Below, piece after piece: positions 46,216-57,056 of a stretch of 64,000 nucleotides of DNA (its first letter is position 1; each line of letters starts with the position of its first letter). Origin of the DNA: Pachyseris speciosa (lineage: Eukaryota > Cnidaria > Anthozoa > Scleractinia > Pachyseridae); assembly GCA_016490735.1 (NCBI GenBank), contig JAEMWC010000033.1, positions 239,501 through 303,500 on the forward strand, read 5' to 3'. The position numbers and the translations under genes were made by a program. A model generated the notes under the pieces. It was given only the letters and a program-made list of their open reading frames with translations, did no database searches and was not told the DNA's origin.

Positions 46216-47600
46216 TTAGATAATACTCTTTGTATGGGAATTTACTTTCTCCCAATTATTCTCCAGTCATGCACTTTTTTTTGTATCAACTTAGATGTAT
46301 TCGCATGACAAAGTATTACTAAACTTAAAGTAAGCTCTTTCTCATTAATGTACACATCCTTTGGACTTCCTTCCTGCATGCAGTCTTTCAATTAATTTTA
46401 TTCATAGCTGGTCACACCAATCTTGTGGTATATTTGGATGACATTTGGTACTAATGTGTAATGGGATTTTTGATGTTTGAGGAAGTATGTTGTGCAATTT
46501 CAAATGTACATGGAGAAATGTGAGACTAGTCCTTACCTTTCTTGCAAAATAGAAAATCAAGTTAAGATTGCTAACACGGATTTCCAGCACTTTTTCTTTG
46601 GTGAATCATTACCTTAAATCCTCATACTACATTGTTAATGACCTTGATAGTGATATCAACCACATGCCCAATATTTTATTATCAAATTGCTTAGTCTTGC
46701 ACTTGGCTGGCCAGAAATGCAGCTGGATTTCTTTTTGAAAACACTGTAGGTGCATTGATTGATGAGCTTAATGTCAGCAAGCAGTTTTTTGCGATAGTAA
46801 GGTCAAGAAGTAACTGATCAAAAGAAATATATTGGCCTTAATGCATATCATCTAAATATTTTTATTGATTTCCATGTATCTTTCTTTCATAAATTTTTTT
46901 GATGCATACATATATCCAGAGGATACACAATTTCTGATTTCCAACCGTCTCATGGGAGGCTTTGGATAACTGAAATTGCATTCATTATGAAGTGATGATC
47001 TGAATCACTATATGTCTAATGTCGGATACTGATTCAAAATAGCATTCACCAGGCTTCTCCACCAATTTCTAGTGGCTCTAAACCATAACTAAGTAGCCTA
47101 CAGTTAAACGGGGAAACAGACCTGTCCTTAGGTATTGTTCTAAGATGTTAAGAAATGTTTTGTTTTAAAAATTTATAGATGCAAACTAGCGTTGCAGGTT
47201 CTTTTTTACACAAAGTATTAAAGATTATTGTTTTAAAAAAACCTACCTCAATATATTTTTTTGCTTTTTAACATCTCCAAACTCAATTTGCAAAGGAATT
47301 TTTATTACCTTACTGAATAGAATGCTTGTTTTTAGGAGGGGTGGGGGTCCAAATCCGTAAAAGGGGATTCATATCTGCTAGCAGTTCTGGACTAGGGGGT
47401 CCAAATCTGATCCACAAGCAGATCTGGACTGGAGGGTGCAAATCTGCGGGGGGTCCAAATCCACTGTGACACTGGCTCAGATCACCTTTCCATACTATTT
47501 TTTACAGCCTTGGGTCTGTAGCTTGAGTGAGGTCAGATGGGTGATATGACCAGCACACTATATGTAAATGCCAGTAGAAAAAGAATGCTTTTGGAGCTCC
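46216..47600. other. 1.4 kb without recognised gene
   Basis: AT-rich. 47330-47460 contains several imperfect GGGGGTCCAAATC(T/C) copies. No domain-bearing ORF. Confidence 0.4.
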
Positions 47601-47639
47601 GCTTTTAGGCTTGGCTAAATATATATATTAGCACTTTAG

Positions 47640-49490
47640 TGAAAATAAACAGAGCAGAAGAAAGCCCAAATGTAAGCACGCAAAACTGAAAATATCTTGA
47701 GACTCCTGAGCCAAAGTCCCATGCAAACGCGAGAAATCTTCGATGTTCGTGAAAAATTTCAATATGGTGGTATCCAGATTTGAGATCAAATTTGAACAGA
47801 TGGAAGCCGGGGCCAAATATATCAGTAGCAACTCTAAGATCTTCGCATTTGAACTTCTGCTTGTAAATAAAGGAGTTAACGTGTCTTAGGTCCAAAATTA
47901 GCCTTTGTTTTCCTGAGCTGTCCGTGGAAACTGAAAGTGGGTTAATAATGTCTGGCACGCCACAAATATTTTCAACAAGGTCAAGGCCAAGTAGGTCTTT
48001 AATGGCCTGTGCCACAAAATCGCGGTTTTCCCGTGTAGAAGCATTGTTCCTTTTTGAGAATGGCGTGGGCATGTCGAAGAACGGAATCTAATAACCTTCG
48101 CTAATGACAAACTGGGAAGCCTCAAGGCTGCGCCAGAAATCTAAACATTTATTTAGCCTTCCTCGTACAGAGGAGCCAGTTAAATCACCACCAGAGCAGC
48201 ATGAACCTTCTCATAAATCAACTTCCAAAGGAATGTTACAGGCAAAAAGATCTGAATCACTGTCGGAAACGCTACCTACCTCAGCCAACAAAATTAAGTC
48301 ACTATAATCACAAAAGGAATTGACTACACCTGTTGACTCATCTAGTCATTTCGAGGCCGTTGTCTGCTTGGCGGCCATTGCTGGGCAGGAAGAACGCCAG
48401 TGGCCAGGCTTACCGCAAGCGAAACATGTACCGATCGAAGGACTACGAGGTTGAAACGCGGGAACTGGCTGGCTGGTAACGGTATGTGGTTGAGGTGAGC
48501 TAGGAGGAGCGACTGGATTAAACGATGAACTACGCTTCTTAGTGGCCATTGCATTAGACTTTTTCATTCGAAGAGCCGCGACTGTGGTGCGGGCGCGTCG
48601 TTCGGCGCTATGGATACGTTTTTCGTCGTCGGAATCCTCGGCCAAATCGTGCTGTTTGTATTCTTCCACGGTGGCCCAGCCAAATTCGGAATTGTCGGCC
48701 AAAAGGATGTGCTTTTGGCGTTGGTTGAGCAAGCTCTCACTTTCTTCCAAAGCGACTTTAACTTTGTGCAGTCGAGTTGTGATCTCCCCGCGGCTGTTTT
48801 CGCACAGTCGAGAGTTTCGGCTACTTTCTGGTTGAACCGAAACTATGGGAGACAAAACGTTGGTTGCCTTCAGGAGGATGGTAAAAGAGATAGGGGAGGG
48901 CCGGGTGGGGAGACAAGCCTGAAGGCAAAGCAAGAATATAACGAGTGAAAGGAAGACCATAAGCTTAGGGGCCTACGGTTATATCGCAGCTTAACCTCCC
49001 GACCCCTCGTGTGAAGTGACGCTAATTAATATGCGAGCTAGCTTATAAACAGTGGGAAAGACCGCTGAAAATAGTGATCTATTTCCATTGGTCTTCCCTT
49101 CACTCTTTAAGCTATGGGGAGACAAAACGTTGGTCGGAGCATGCGGGAGATAAAATTACTCCCTGCAACGCATGAGCAACATACTTCCTCCCAAACTTAA
49201 AAAAAAGAATATTCAAACAAATTGCAATTAAGCTTGTGAAGAGCCTGCGGGAAAAGCACAAACAAATATGTGAACCGAAACTGGTCCTCGTTGGCCTTCT
49301 TTTTGAATTTGTGTGAATCACAGAGTTTCAGCTTCTTTTAGTTCGCGCAATTGGTTCTCTGATGATTCGTCGCTGGCTCGTTTAAGGTTGACAACGGACT
49401 CATTTAGGAGATTTTTAAACGACTCCATTAGCTTAGCGTTGTTAGGTTCGGTGGATGACTGGATTAGGGAAGCCACTTCCTCTCCCATAG
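47640..49490 (-). pseudogene. DIRS-like retroelement gag and reverse transcriptase, broken
   Basis: Minus-strand pieces in order: a gag start at 49490 (MGEEVASLIQSS, open to a stop near 49322); a gag C-terminal part (48960-48346) with LLADNSEFGW, EDSDDEKR and a CCHC knuckle CFACGKPGHWRSSC; then the start of a DIRS-type polymerase (about 48170-47640) with RGRLNKCLDFWRS, a stop codon near 48091, GKQRLILDLRHVN, FKFDLKSGYHHIEI and FGLSSALFIFTK. The reverse transcriptase stops at 47605-47640 where a TTAGGCTTGGCTAAATATAT repeat end begins. The tyrosine recombinase is absent. Frameshifts, stops and a rearranged segment between the gag halves make this a relic. The DIRS call rests on recalled RT and gag motifs. 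Confidence 0.7.
48998..49080 (-). repeat. leader-like repeat, inverted copy of 38435-38520
   Basis: Reverse complement matches the 38.4-kb copy. Here it stands between the two halves of the DIRS-like gag. Confidence 0.75.
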
Positions 49491-49532
49491 CTTAAAGAGT
49501 GAAGGGAAGACCAATGGAAATAGATCACTATT
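49072..49532. repeat. inverted duplication around the gag start
   Basis: GTGATCTATTTCCATTGGTC to CTTTAAGCTATGGG at 49072-49118 is matched inverted at 49484-49530 (about 47 bp). Between them is the 365-bp gag start fragment. GGGAGACAAAACGTTGGT also occurs twice in direct orientation (48847 and 49117). Together these show a local rearrangement of the DIRS-like element. Confidence 0.75.
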
Positions 49533-50166
49533 TTGCACTTCATAAGCTATGCTGAATATATCTGGTCTACTGCCTCTGGTGCAGGTAATCCAGGTTCGAC
49601 TCGCAGTAGTGGCAACCTCAGCGTTTTTTCTCTTTTTATTCTTTGTTTATTTTCTTGTTTGTTTGTTTTTTTGTTTTACAAGTATAATTATTGTTATCAA
49701 CGGTTGAGCTGTTGAGCAATTAGGCAATTTCAAAGGAATATTTGTTGATAGGGTTCTATGAATATTCACTACAAGCAAAATAATTAATAGACTCGAACAT
49801 CATGATTAGCGCAATGCGTCTGATGTAAGAAGGACAGACTTCTCTCTTTTCTCTTGATGCTCGTCAAATTAGGGATACACACTGTATTCTTGCAGGCCCA
49901 AGCGTCAGGGTCGACCCCTCCAAGTTCGGGCTACACTCCTTACGTTCGGGAGGGGCCACCGCGGCAGCCAACAACGGGGTAAATGACCGGGTTTTTCAGA
50001 GGCGCGGACGCTGGAGGTCAGTGCAGGCCAAAAACACCTAGGTTGACGACGATTTGGACAAAAGGTTGACAGTCACGAAGTTTCTTGGTCTTTGATAGTC
50101 TTGCGTAGTTTCTATGAATCAATTTTCTTTCCCTACATCGTCCGTCTCGCCCAATACTTTGTCTCT
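49533..50166. other. no gene recognised
   Basis: Mixed sequence without supported features. Confidence 0.35.
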
Positions 50167-50265
50167 AACAGGGGTCGGGTTGGTTCTCGCCATGCCCTCC
50201 CACAATAACCCCATTCGCTCAATATCGTGTACTTGCTTTTTTGTCGTGTAGTGGAGGTAAAATAT
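50167..50265. repeat. 97-bp direct repeat, copy 1
   Basis: AACAGGGGTCGGGTTGGTTC to GTGGAGGTAAAAT; the same 97 bp with about six changes occurs at 52046-52140. The minus strand of both copies is open and reads LHYTTKKQVHDIERMGLLWE or close variants, which suggests a fragment of a repeated coding sequence. Confidence 0.85.
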
Positions 50266-50518
50266 GTTATTTCTGACGAATAAGCTACCGGCAAGAGACA
50301 CAGTCAGGCCTGGGCGCTGCCCAGGGCCTCATGGGTAGTACCGAGGGGGTATATAAAGGAAGTCTTGACACGTGGTTTTCAGTCTTGGCCTCACAATCAC
50401 CCGTCCTCTTCTATTCAAGCAAAATTTTATTTTACTATTATATTATTGTTATTTTTATGTTCGCATTTTCCATACCATTTTTATATCAATTTGACTTATA
50501 ACGGCTTTAACGATTTAA

Positions 50519-51640
50519 CTAGTTCACTTCCTTAGTCTGTAAGGCCTCGTAAGATGGGCTACCAAATCTATAGAGCTGGGCCTTGGTTCCTTCCCAGATT
50601 TCCTGCCAAGTTTTTTTTCCACGCGATTTTTCTGGCAGGTTTTTTCTGGCCTCCGTTCTAACTTTAGTTTCTTGTAAGCAGTTGCCCACGCTTGTAAGCT
50701 GCACACTATAGTTATGCTGTATTTCACCACAATAAGATTGTCTGATTACATCTTTATGCTGTAACTCCAAATACTGTACTACAATAGTACTAGTCGCCAT
50801 TTTTCTGTATTTGTCATTAAAAAAAAAAGCGCACTTTAGCATTAGTTTCCATTTCCAATCCAATCAATCCAGTCAATCTTTATTCCTCCTAAGATAAAAA
50901 GACATATCTTAAGTTACAATTTTTCAGCAGTTGGGAGTCTAAAACTACATAAGACATACTGTATCCAAATAATAGAAGGATAAAAATACCCAAGACATAC
51001 TGTATACAAATAGTAGGAAGATCAAAGATTATATCTAAAAATAATAAGCCTATTTACAAAAACATTCTTACATCTTTCAGTCTTTATATCCGGGCGATGA
51101 GCACTTTTGTTTCTGAGTTGATACTTTGTTTTTTCTCCTTCGGAATGATGTTACTAAGGGGGCAATCGGGATCCATTGATCGTACCTTGAAAAGCTTCTT
51201 ATCTGCCTTTTCTAAGAGTTCTCGAATGTCCATTCTCTTAGATGTGTATTTCCTTTTAAAGCATCTATCCAGAAAGTTTTCTATGAGCGTGAGATATGAG
51301 TCTACAGCACCATAAACAGGCAGAGCATAAGTGAAATTCGGTAATGCGCTAAATAGGTGGTCTACTTCACCTTGATTGAAACCTTCCTTCCGTAAAGATC
51401 TTAATACAAACACGTATTTGCCTTAATCAACTTAGCACGTACGTGTTCGCTATATCTACAATTCTCCTGAAATGTAACACCTAAAATGGGCAGCTCCGTG
51501 CATTGCGGAATGTCATTAACTTGCGCAATTTCCTGAATAAAACCTTTCTTGCGAAAAGTAATTTCCTCATTGTAGCGTAATTGCTCAGGCCCTGATGCCA
51601 TGGGGTGCATCATAGTGATAAGTCACGAAGCATTACTGTT
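50519..51640 (-). pseudogene. 3' fragment of a non-LTR retrotransposon ORF2
   Basis: From 51613 downward the minus strand reads a reverse-transcriptase C-terminal region (PILGVTFQENCRYSEHVRAK; then VLRSLRKEGFNQGEVDHLFS; RCFKRKYTSKRMDIRELLE; KLFKVR) with a one-base frameshift near 51405-51413. The catalytic core is missing (5' truncation). The 3' UTR ends near 50860 in AATAAAGATTGACTGG plus GATTG repeats. The ORF at 50863-50519 follows the tail and is of unknown nature. Confidence 0.65.
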
Positions 51641-51693
51641 CTCCTATCTTCAAATTAGCCTAGCCACGGCTAGTTTCAACCGGATGGCTCAGC

Positions 51694-51905
51694 GTAACTG
51701 CCCTAAATGTTTATCCCGCAAATCAAGTTCAGAAGAGCCAGTAGCTATCGGAATTTGACACCACGGTTTATTTTTATTAGCGTAACTGCTCCAAGTTTAT
51801 GATACTTGGTTTGGGAGTTCAGTTTACTCCTCAGTCAGCCTGGCGTTGGCCAATCTTGAATCCCAGCGTAACTGCTCAAGCATTCGTTGCTTGATTGGGG
51901 TTTAC
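51694..51905 (+). repeat. three AGCGTAACTGC units, about 87 bp apart
   Basis: AGCGTAACTGC begins at about 51694, 51780 and 51868. In the second and third unit it is followed at once by a short hairpin of the form CCAAG-loop-CTTGG. Confidence 0.55.
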
Positions 51906-52045
51906 TAATATCTATCTCATTCTTTCTGGTTTTTTCCTGCGCTTATAGTCGGACTCCGATAACGTTAGAAATTTCACCGCATTCCTGTAATCAGTATCAT
52001 ACTAGAGCGTAAAGTTTCAATTCAGTTTGTTGTATGTTATATGAA

Positions 52046-52140
52046 CAGGGGTCGGGTTGGTTCTCGCCACGCCCTCCCACAATAAACCTATTCGCTCAAT
52101 ATCGTGTGCTTGATTTTTTGTCGTGTAGTAGAGGTAAAAT
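52046..52140. repeat. 97-bp direct repeat, copy 2
   Basis: Second copy of 50167-50265, same orientation, 1.88 kb away. Flanks differ on both sides. Confidence 0.85.
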
Positions 52141-52461
52141 TAAGCATTGAATCGCGCCAAAATAGGGCATTTTCAATGCCTCACTGCTCCTTAATGAACA
52201 TAGGCCCCTTTTTTGTTTCGAAATTGAAGTTTTCCTGTGATAAATATTCAGCAGACAAAGTTTAAACTAATATCTATTCGGTAAATTTATTTCAGAGAAA
52301 TTACCTTCATACGCACACCCGCTTATAAGACTTATAACAGACAGTTTTCCTTTTCCCGGCAATTGAAAAGGTCATATATTTTCCCTTAAATTAACCCGCT
52401 TAACACAGACACCCGCATAATGCGGACACTTTCGTAAGTCCCTTAATGTCCGTATTAACTG

Positions 52462-52794
52462 GGATCAGGAGCCCATCACCAGGAGCGTACAACTGTCCTA
52501 TATTGCTGTCACGGCGTTTTCACAGACCATTTTATTTTTAGATTGAATTTCCCGCCAAAATCAGACTCCCGCAGGAGTCCAATGACCAATCACAAGTCGC
52601 TGCACATGCCACAAGTATTTGCATGTGCAGAGCCTTAAAACTATTGTTTAGTGGCGCTTTCGTTGCCGTTGCCGTCCTTGTTGCCCTTTTTCGCGGGAAA
52701 AGATAGTCTAAAACTAGATCGGTCTGTAAAAATGCTGTGACATAGGCTTAGTATGGGAGTTGTGCGTTCCTAGTAATGGGCTCCTGCTGGGATC
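52462..52794. mobile_element. MITE with about 80-bp inverted repeats
   Basis: GGATCAGGAGCCCAT at the left is matched inverted by ATGGGCTCCTGCTGGGATCC at the right; the arms continue through GAGCGTACAACT and TGCTGTCAC. A partial copy lies at 4060-4260. Confidence 0.75.
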
Positions 52795-53392
52795 CACCGT
52801 ATTAGTCCATTCATTCCGAACACCGAATAGGTCTCAATAATTTCTTACCCAAAATACAATATCAAGAACATAGTTTTTATCAAGAAACCAAACACAGTTT
52901 TCCACGGAAGGTGTTCTTACGTTGTATGAGATATACACCATTTTTACGTGCAACTTGAACTTCCTAAAGATCAAATCACGAGGATGAAAATTTGTTTCTG
53001 CTAAAACTTACCCCAAACTCAGTTCGAAATCGTCAGTTCAAGTCGGGGCCCAATCGATCGCTCCTTGGAACTGTTCCCTTCGTGTCAAATCTCGTCCGTA
53101 CCTCGTCTTTTCGGAGCTTGCGCAGGCAGTAAACGAAATGAACCATCACAAGCAATTGCCTTTATACCCGCTTTTTATTCCTGTTTTAAACTTAAGAGTT
53201 CCACATGTACAAATTATTATTCTTGTTTTCAATTAGTAACCATCCACTACTTGCTTTGATAGTCTTGACCTAAAATCACAGTGCCTATGCTGCAAAGCCG
53301 CATCTTCTGCACAACGAGACACCAAATTGATCAACATTCAAGATGCTACAGAAAGCTTGTCGTAGCTTTGACGTTACCCATAATATGCTTAA
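52795..53392. other. no gene recognised
   Basis: No domain-bearing ORF or repeat boundary. Confidence 0.35.
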
Positions 53393-53695
53393 AGGGAACC
53401 TCCGCTCTTACAACAGATTAAAATAATTAAAATGTATTAAAAGTAAAAACATTTAATACAATGTGTACACTTAACATGAAAAAAAAAAAAGATAGTGAAT
53501 ACCGTGATCGCCTATCATGAAACCCAAAATGGCCGTGCGCGGGAAATTTATTAGAGGAAGTAGGCCATGATTAGAAGCTATTTTGTCTCAAACTGAAATA
53601 ATATTTCTAATTATGTTTTCCAAGAAAATGTGAGGAATTAATACTATATCTTCAACAATTGAAAGTCAATTAGCTTCAAGAGTGGAGGTTTCCCA
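53393..53695. mobile_element. MITE with GGGAACCTCCGCTCTT ends
   Basis: AGGGAACCTCCGCTCTT at the left is matched inverted by AAGAGTGGAGGTTTCCC at the right. The terminal AAGAGTGGAGGT is shared with the ends of the 5.7-kb element at 980-6676. Confidence 0.7.
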
Positions 53696-53952
53696 TAAGT
53701 CTTTCATGCGATTTAAAACGTGTCAGCTGATTGTAAATATTTGCAGATTTGGTTTGATTTAACAAATGAGTGCCTCATTCCCTTTGGACGCCAACAATGA
53801 TATATCCCATTTGGACACGCAGATTATGTAACAGGGATTTCTGAGAAAAATAGCGTCAATGTGTAAATATCAGTTAAACATAAGAAGTTTGCTGACAACG
53901 ATACACAGTTAAGTTCCTTAGTTTACCTCAGAAAACGAACTGTTTAAATACT

Positions 53953-54209
53953 TAGAGTGCTTTTCAATTGTGTGTCGTAAAACCAAAACCTAAGCAATTA
54001 CTCTGACCAATTACAACAGAAGTAAGCAATGAAATGAGCCAATCAGAATACGAAGCAATTACATGTAGCCGGCATAAAACGCCGGAAAATACGCGCGTGC
54101 AAGTTGGTTGAGAAAGTGGCGCGAGTTTTCCTGGCCAATCACAGATCGAAGCAATGCAAAACCAAAGCAAAACGAGAATTACTTTCGACACCCAATTGAA
54201 AACCTCTCT
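53953..54209. mobile_element. MITE with TTTTCAATTG-TGTGTCG ends
   Basis: AGAGTGCTTTTCAATTGTGT at the left is matched with few changes by the reverse complement of ACACCCAATTGAAAACCTCT at the right. The interior has paired AAACCAAAGC / CCAATCA words and no ORF of note. Confidence 0.65.
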
Positions 54210-54644
54210 AAAGTGCACATGAATCCTCATATTGCAATTTCCAGTTGTTTCCGTTGTTATCGTGACAAGGATTCACCATTTGTAGGGGTTCAAAAATTCC
54301 TGCCCTGACCTGAAATTTGATACATTTTGCGCGCGGCCAAAAGGTCTCTGTGACGTCATTCGTGTGTAATGTTCAAACGTGAAACATGGCTGAGAAGGCG
54401 AAAAAGAGAAAAAGCTTAGTTTTTTTCGTAGTGTAGACTGTTTATTAGAATTTTATCTTTTATAGTATCGGATAACTTTAGATAACTTTAGATTGTTTAT
54501 TTTATTAGATTTTTATCTTTTATTGTATATATATATATATATTGTAAATCAGTAGTTTTCTTTTAATAGTTCCTTCAGATTGCATAGGTTACGCTGTGCG
54601 CCCTATGTTTTACCATTTTAGCATCCAAACGTTTGTCAACTGCC

Positions 54645-54697
<53 letters not shown>
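54645..54697. repeat. (AAT)n microsatellite
   Basis: About 17 AAT units; it may be the tail of a retroposed element but no body was recognised. Confidence 0.95.
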
Positions 54698-54698
<1 letters not shown>

Positions 54699-54984
54699 GA
54701 AATAAAATAAAAAGCTTAAACCCGGAACGTTTTGCACAGTTGGCAGCTACGGTAGTGAATCTTGGTAGTTCTCCGACATTTTTATTCCATGGAACTCATA
54801 AAAATAGAGTGACGCACTCGACTGAGTACACACGAATGACGTCACGACTATTCATCAGACCCCAGATTTCTTGTCTAGAATTTTAGTGAGAAAGGCCTTA
54901 CTTTCGCAGCATTTTAAAATAAGTTCCTACTATTTTTAGTAAATTATTTTCCCCTCGAAATGTTTCTTAAAACACCAATTTTTG

Positions 54985-55110
54985 AAGGAAGGAAGGAAGG
55001 AAGAAAGGAAGGGAGGGAGGGAGGAGGGAGGGAGGAACCAAGAGGGAGGGAGGGAAGAAGGGAGGGAGGGTAGGTAGGAAGGAAGGAAGGAAGGAAGGAA
55101 GGGAGGGAGG
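54985..55110. repeat. GGAA/GGGA-rich low-complexity tract
   Basis: About 125 bp of GGAA and GGGA units with short interruptions. Confidence 0.95.
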
Positions 55111-55479
55111 CAGGTAGCCTGCGAGCAAGCTCTCTATTTGGGGTCTCACGCGAGCTTTTTTTCGGGCTTGAGAGGATTTGGGATGGGGGCGAGAGAAGGA
55201 GAGCTTGCCGCGATGACTGAAGAATTTTTATTTCCTCCCCTGAAGCCGCAGGACAGCGATGAGATGGATTAAATTCCACCGGAAGTATGAAATTCTATAA
55301 CCGCTTTTCAGTCAAGCCAAGGAACGTAGCAGACAAGCAGTTGGATGCTTGTATTTCGGAAAGAATAAGTTTACAGCGGTAAAAATTTCCTCTCTGTTTT
55401 TTGAGAAGAGAAAGAATATTTCCCATTTAATTATAAAATGCGAAGTAACTGATCCATTCAAACAAACAGAAGAATACTT

Positions 55480-55672
55480 GTGAATGATATATGAAATAAA
55501 TCATATATGAACTGCGGAAATGAAATCAAATGAAGAATGATCCTCGCAGTTGTGAACGCAATTTATGCAATTGCGAAAAGAGGCTTAAAAAATATTCAGG
55601 ACTTCAACGGGGTTTGAATCCGTGACCTCGCGGTATCGGTGCGATGCTCTACTAAACCAACTGAACTAATAT
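55480..55672 (-). mobile_element. tRNA-headed SINE-like repeat, third family
   Basis: On the minus strand it opens TTAGTTCAGTTGGTTTAG (A-box) and has the B-box GGATTCAAACCCC, then a body with GAAGTCCTGAATATTTTTT, GCAATTGCATAAATTGCG and ATATGAAATC. I recall this body as common in coral genomes. It ends where copy B of the large dispersed repeat begins. Confidence 0.7.
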
Positions 55673-55837
55673 ATAGATTTAGCCAAGCCTAAAAGAGGAG
55701 CTCCACGATTATTATTTTTTTACTGGTATTGAGCAACACCGCATGGCTTTCCTCAGTAGCGCCAATATTTTATGTTTAGAGCAGTCAACAGGAATTGACC
55801 GCGGTTCAAAAATCTCAAACATTACAAGAAAACAATA

Positions 55838-56649
55838 CACCGAATGCAAATATGGCGGACCACTCGGTCGGCGCCCAGGACGAGCTACATGAAATCGAGG
55901 CTAGTGAGTTTTGCAGAAAACTCTTGGTTCGTTGCAGATCTGGTCTGTTTTATTTCGCTGTGCCTACGAGTTGCTGTGTTTCTGAATGCCTCGAGAAGGG
56001 ATAAAAATTTTCCACCGTTCACCTCTAAGGGAAAATAGTAGATTAATGCAAGTCGTTGAGACGAAGAAAAGGAGTTCACGATCGCCGCGGGAACTAAAGT
56101 TTGTTGTGGAGTCTGGTGGTGTTCCAACCTGATTTACATGGCCAGTGCCTTCCCCAAGGTAAAGAAAAGCTCCTCTCGAAAGACATCCTCAGTCCAATAG
56201 TCTAGAAGAAGTTTTTGTTTGCGTCCGCGTCCACTCGCTCGGAATCGCACGAACAAATACTACGGTGTAATAGCCAAGCGAACCAACTTCAACTGCCCCG
56301 TCGATGAAACCAGTCAAAGAATTGAGCCAAATGACAAAGACTCGGAGGTAAATGTGATTGCTTAAACGTTTTCTAAGATCTTCCAGGCTGAACTTGAATA
56401 GAACAGTTCCTTCAGCGATCGTGAACTCCTTTCCTTAGTCTGTTTTCCCCACAGAGGCGAACGAGGAAACTGAAAAAAAATAACTTTCTCTGCTGTGAAA
56501 GATCTCACTCCTTTCTGGAGGCATTCGGAAACACAAAAACGGGTAGGGAGGGCGAAACAAAACGAACCAAATCGACGCCTTACTAGCCTCGCTTTCATGC
56601 GACTCGTCCCAGGCGCTGACCTAGTGATCCGCCATATTTGCATTCGGTG
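55838..56649. mobile_element. fold-back element with about 250-bp arms
   Basis: The left end CACCGAATGCAAATATGGCG is matched inverted by CGCCATATTTGCATTCGGTG at 56630-56649; inverted similarity continues about 250 bp. AATA stands on both sides (55834-55837 and 56650-56653). The interior (about 56150-56370) contains an open stretch including NKYYGVIAKRTNFNCPVDE, too short to name. Confidence 0.75.
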
Positions 56650-56732
56650 AATACAGTCGACGCGTGTGTTTCTTCGAAAACAAATTTATCAATCAAAGAA
56701 CGATCAAATATTTTCATCCAACATCGTTGGAC

Positions 56733-57056
56733 GTAGCCTCCTTCGCAGACGTCTTTGGGCTTGTCACGCGTTCCTTCCCCACGAACGTCTGCTGAACTGA
56801 ACTGCAAATTCCGTTCGCCGGCTGTTAGCCTTTGTTTTGAAGAAACCAATAACGAGCTGCGTCAGAATGGAAATCGACACCCAATTCACGTGCATCGTCT
56901 GTGAAAATAATCCCGGGATCGAAGTTCTACTTTCCATAAATTAGAAAACGAACTATAATTGGCGAACCGCCGCGAACGGAAGTGGTAGTTCAGTTCAGCA
57001 GACGTTCGTGGAGAAGAACGCGTGACGAGCCCAAAGACGTCTGCGGAGGAGGCTAC
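56733..57056. mobile_element. MITE with about 85-bp inverted repeats and GTTGGAC duplication
   Basis: GTAGCCTCCTTCGCAGACGT at the left is matched inverted by ACGTCTGCGGAGGAGGCTAC at the right, with further similarity through AAGCCC.GTCACGCGTT and TTCAGTTCAG. GTTGGAC occurs on both sides (56726-56732 and 57057-57063), a 7-bp target duplication. The CG-containing inner part looks promoter-like but is typical for the family. Confidence 0.85.

Noticed and set aside
54596..54886. 96-codon ORF with poly-Asn
   Set aside because: The Asn run is the AAT microsatellite; no other coding signal.
54944..55279. Minus ORF rich in Pro/Ser/Leu
   Set aside because: It arises from the GGAA/GGGA low-complexity tract.
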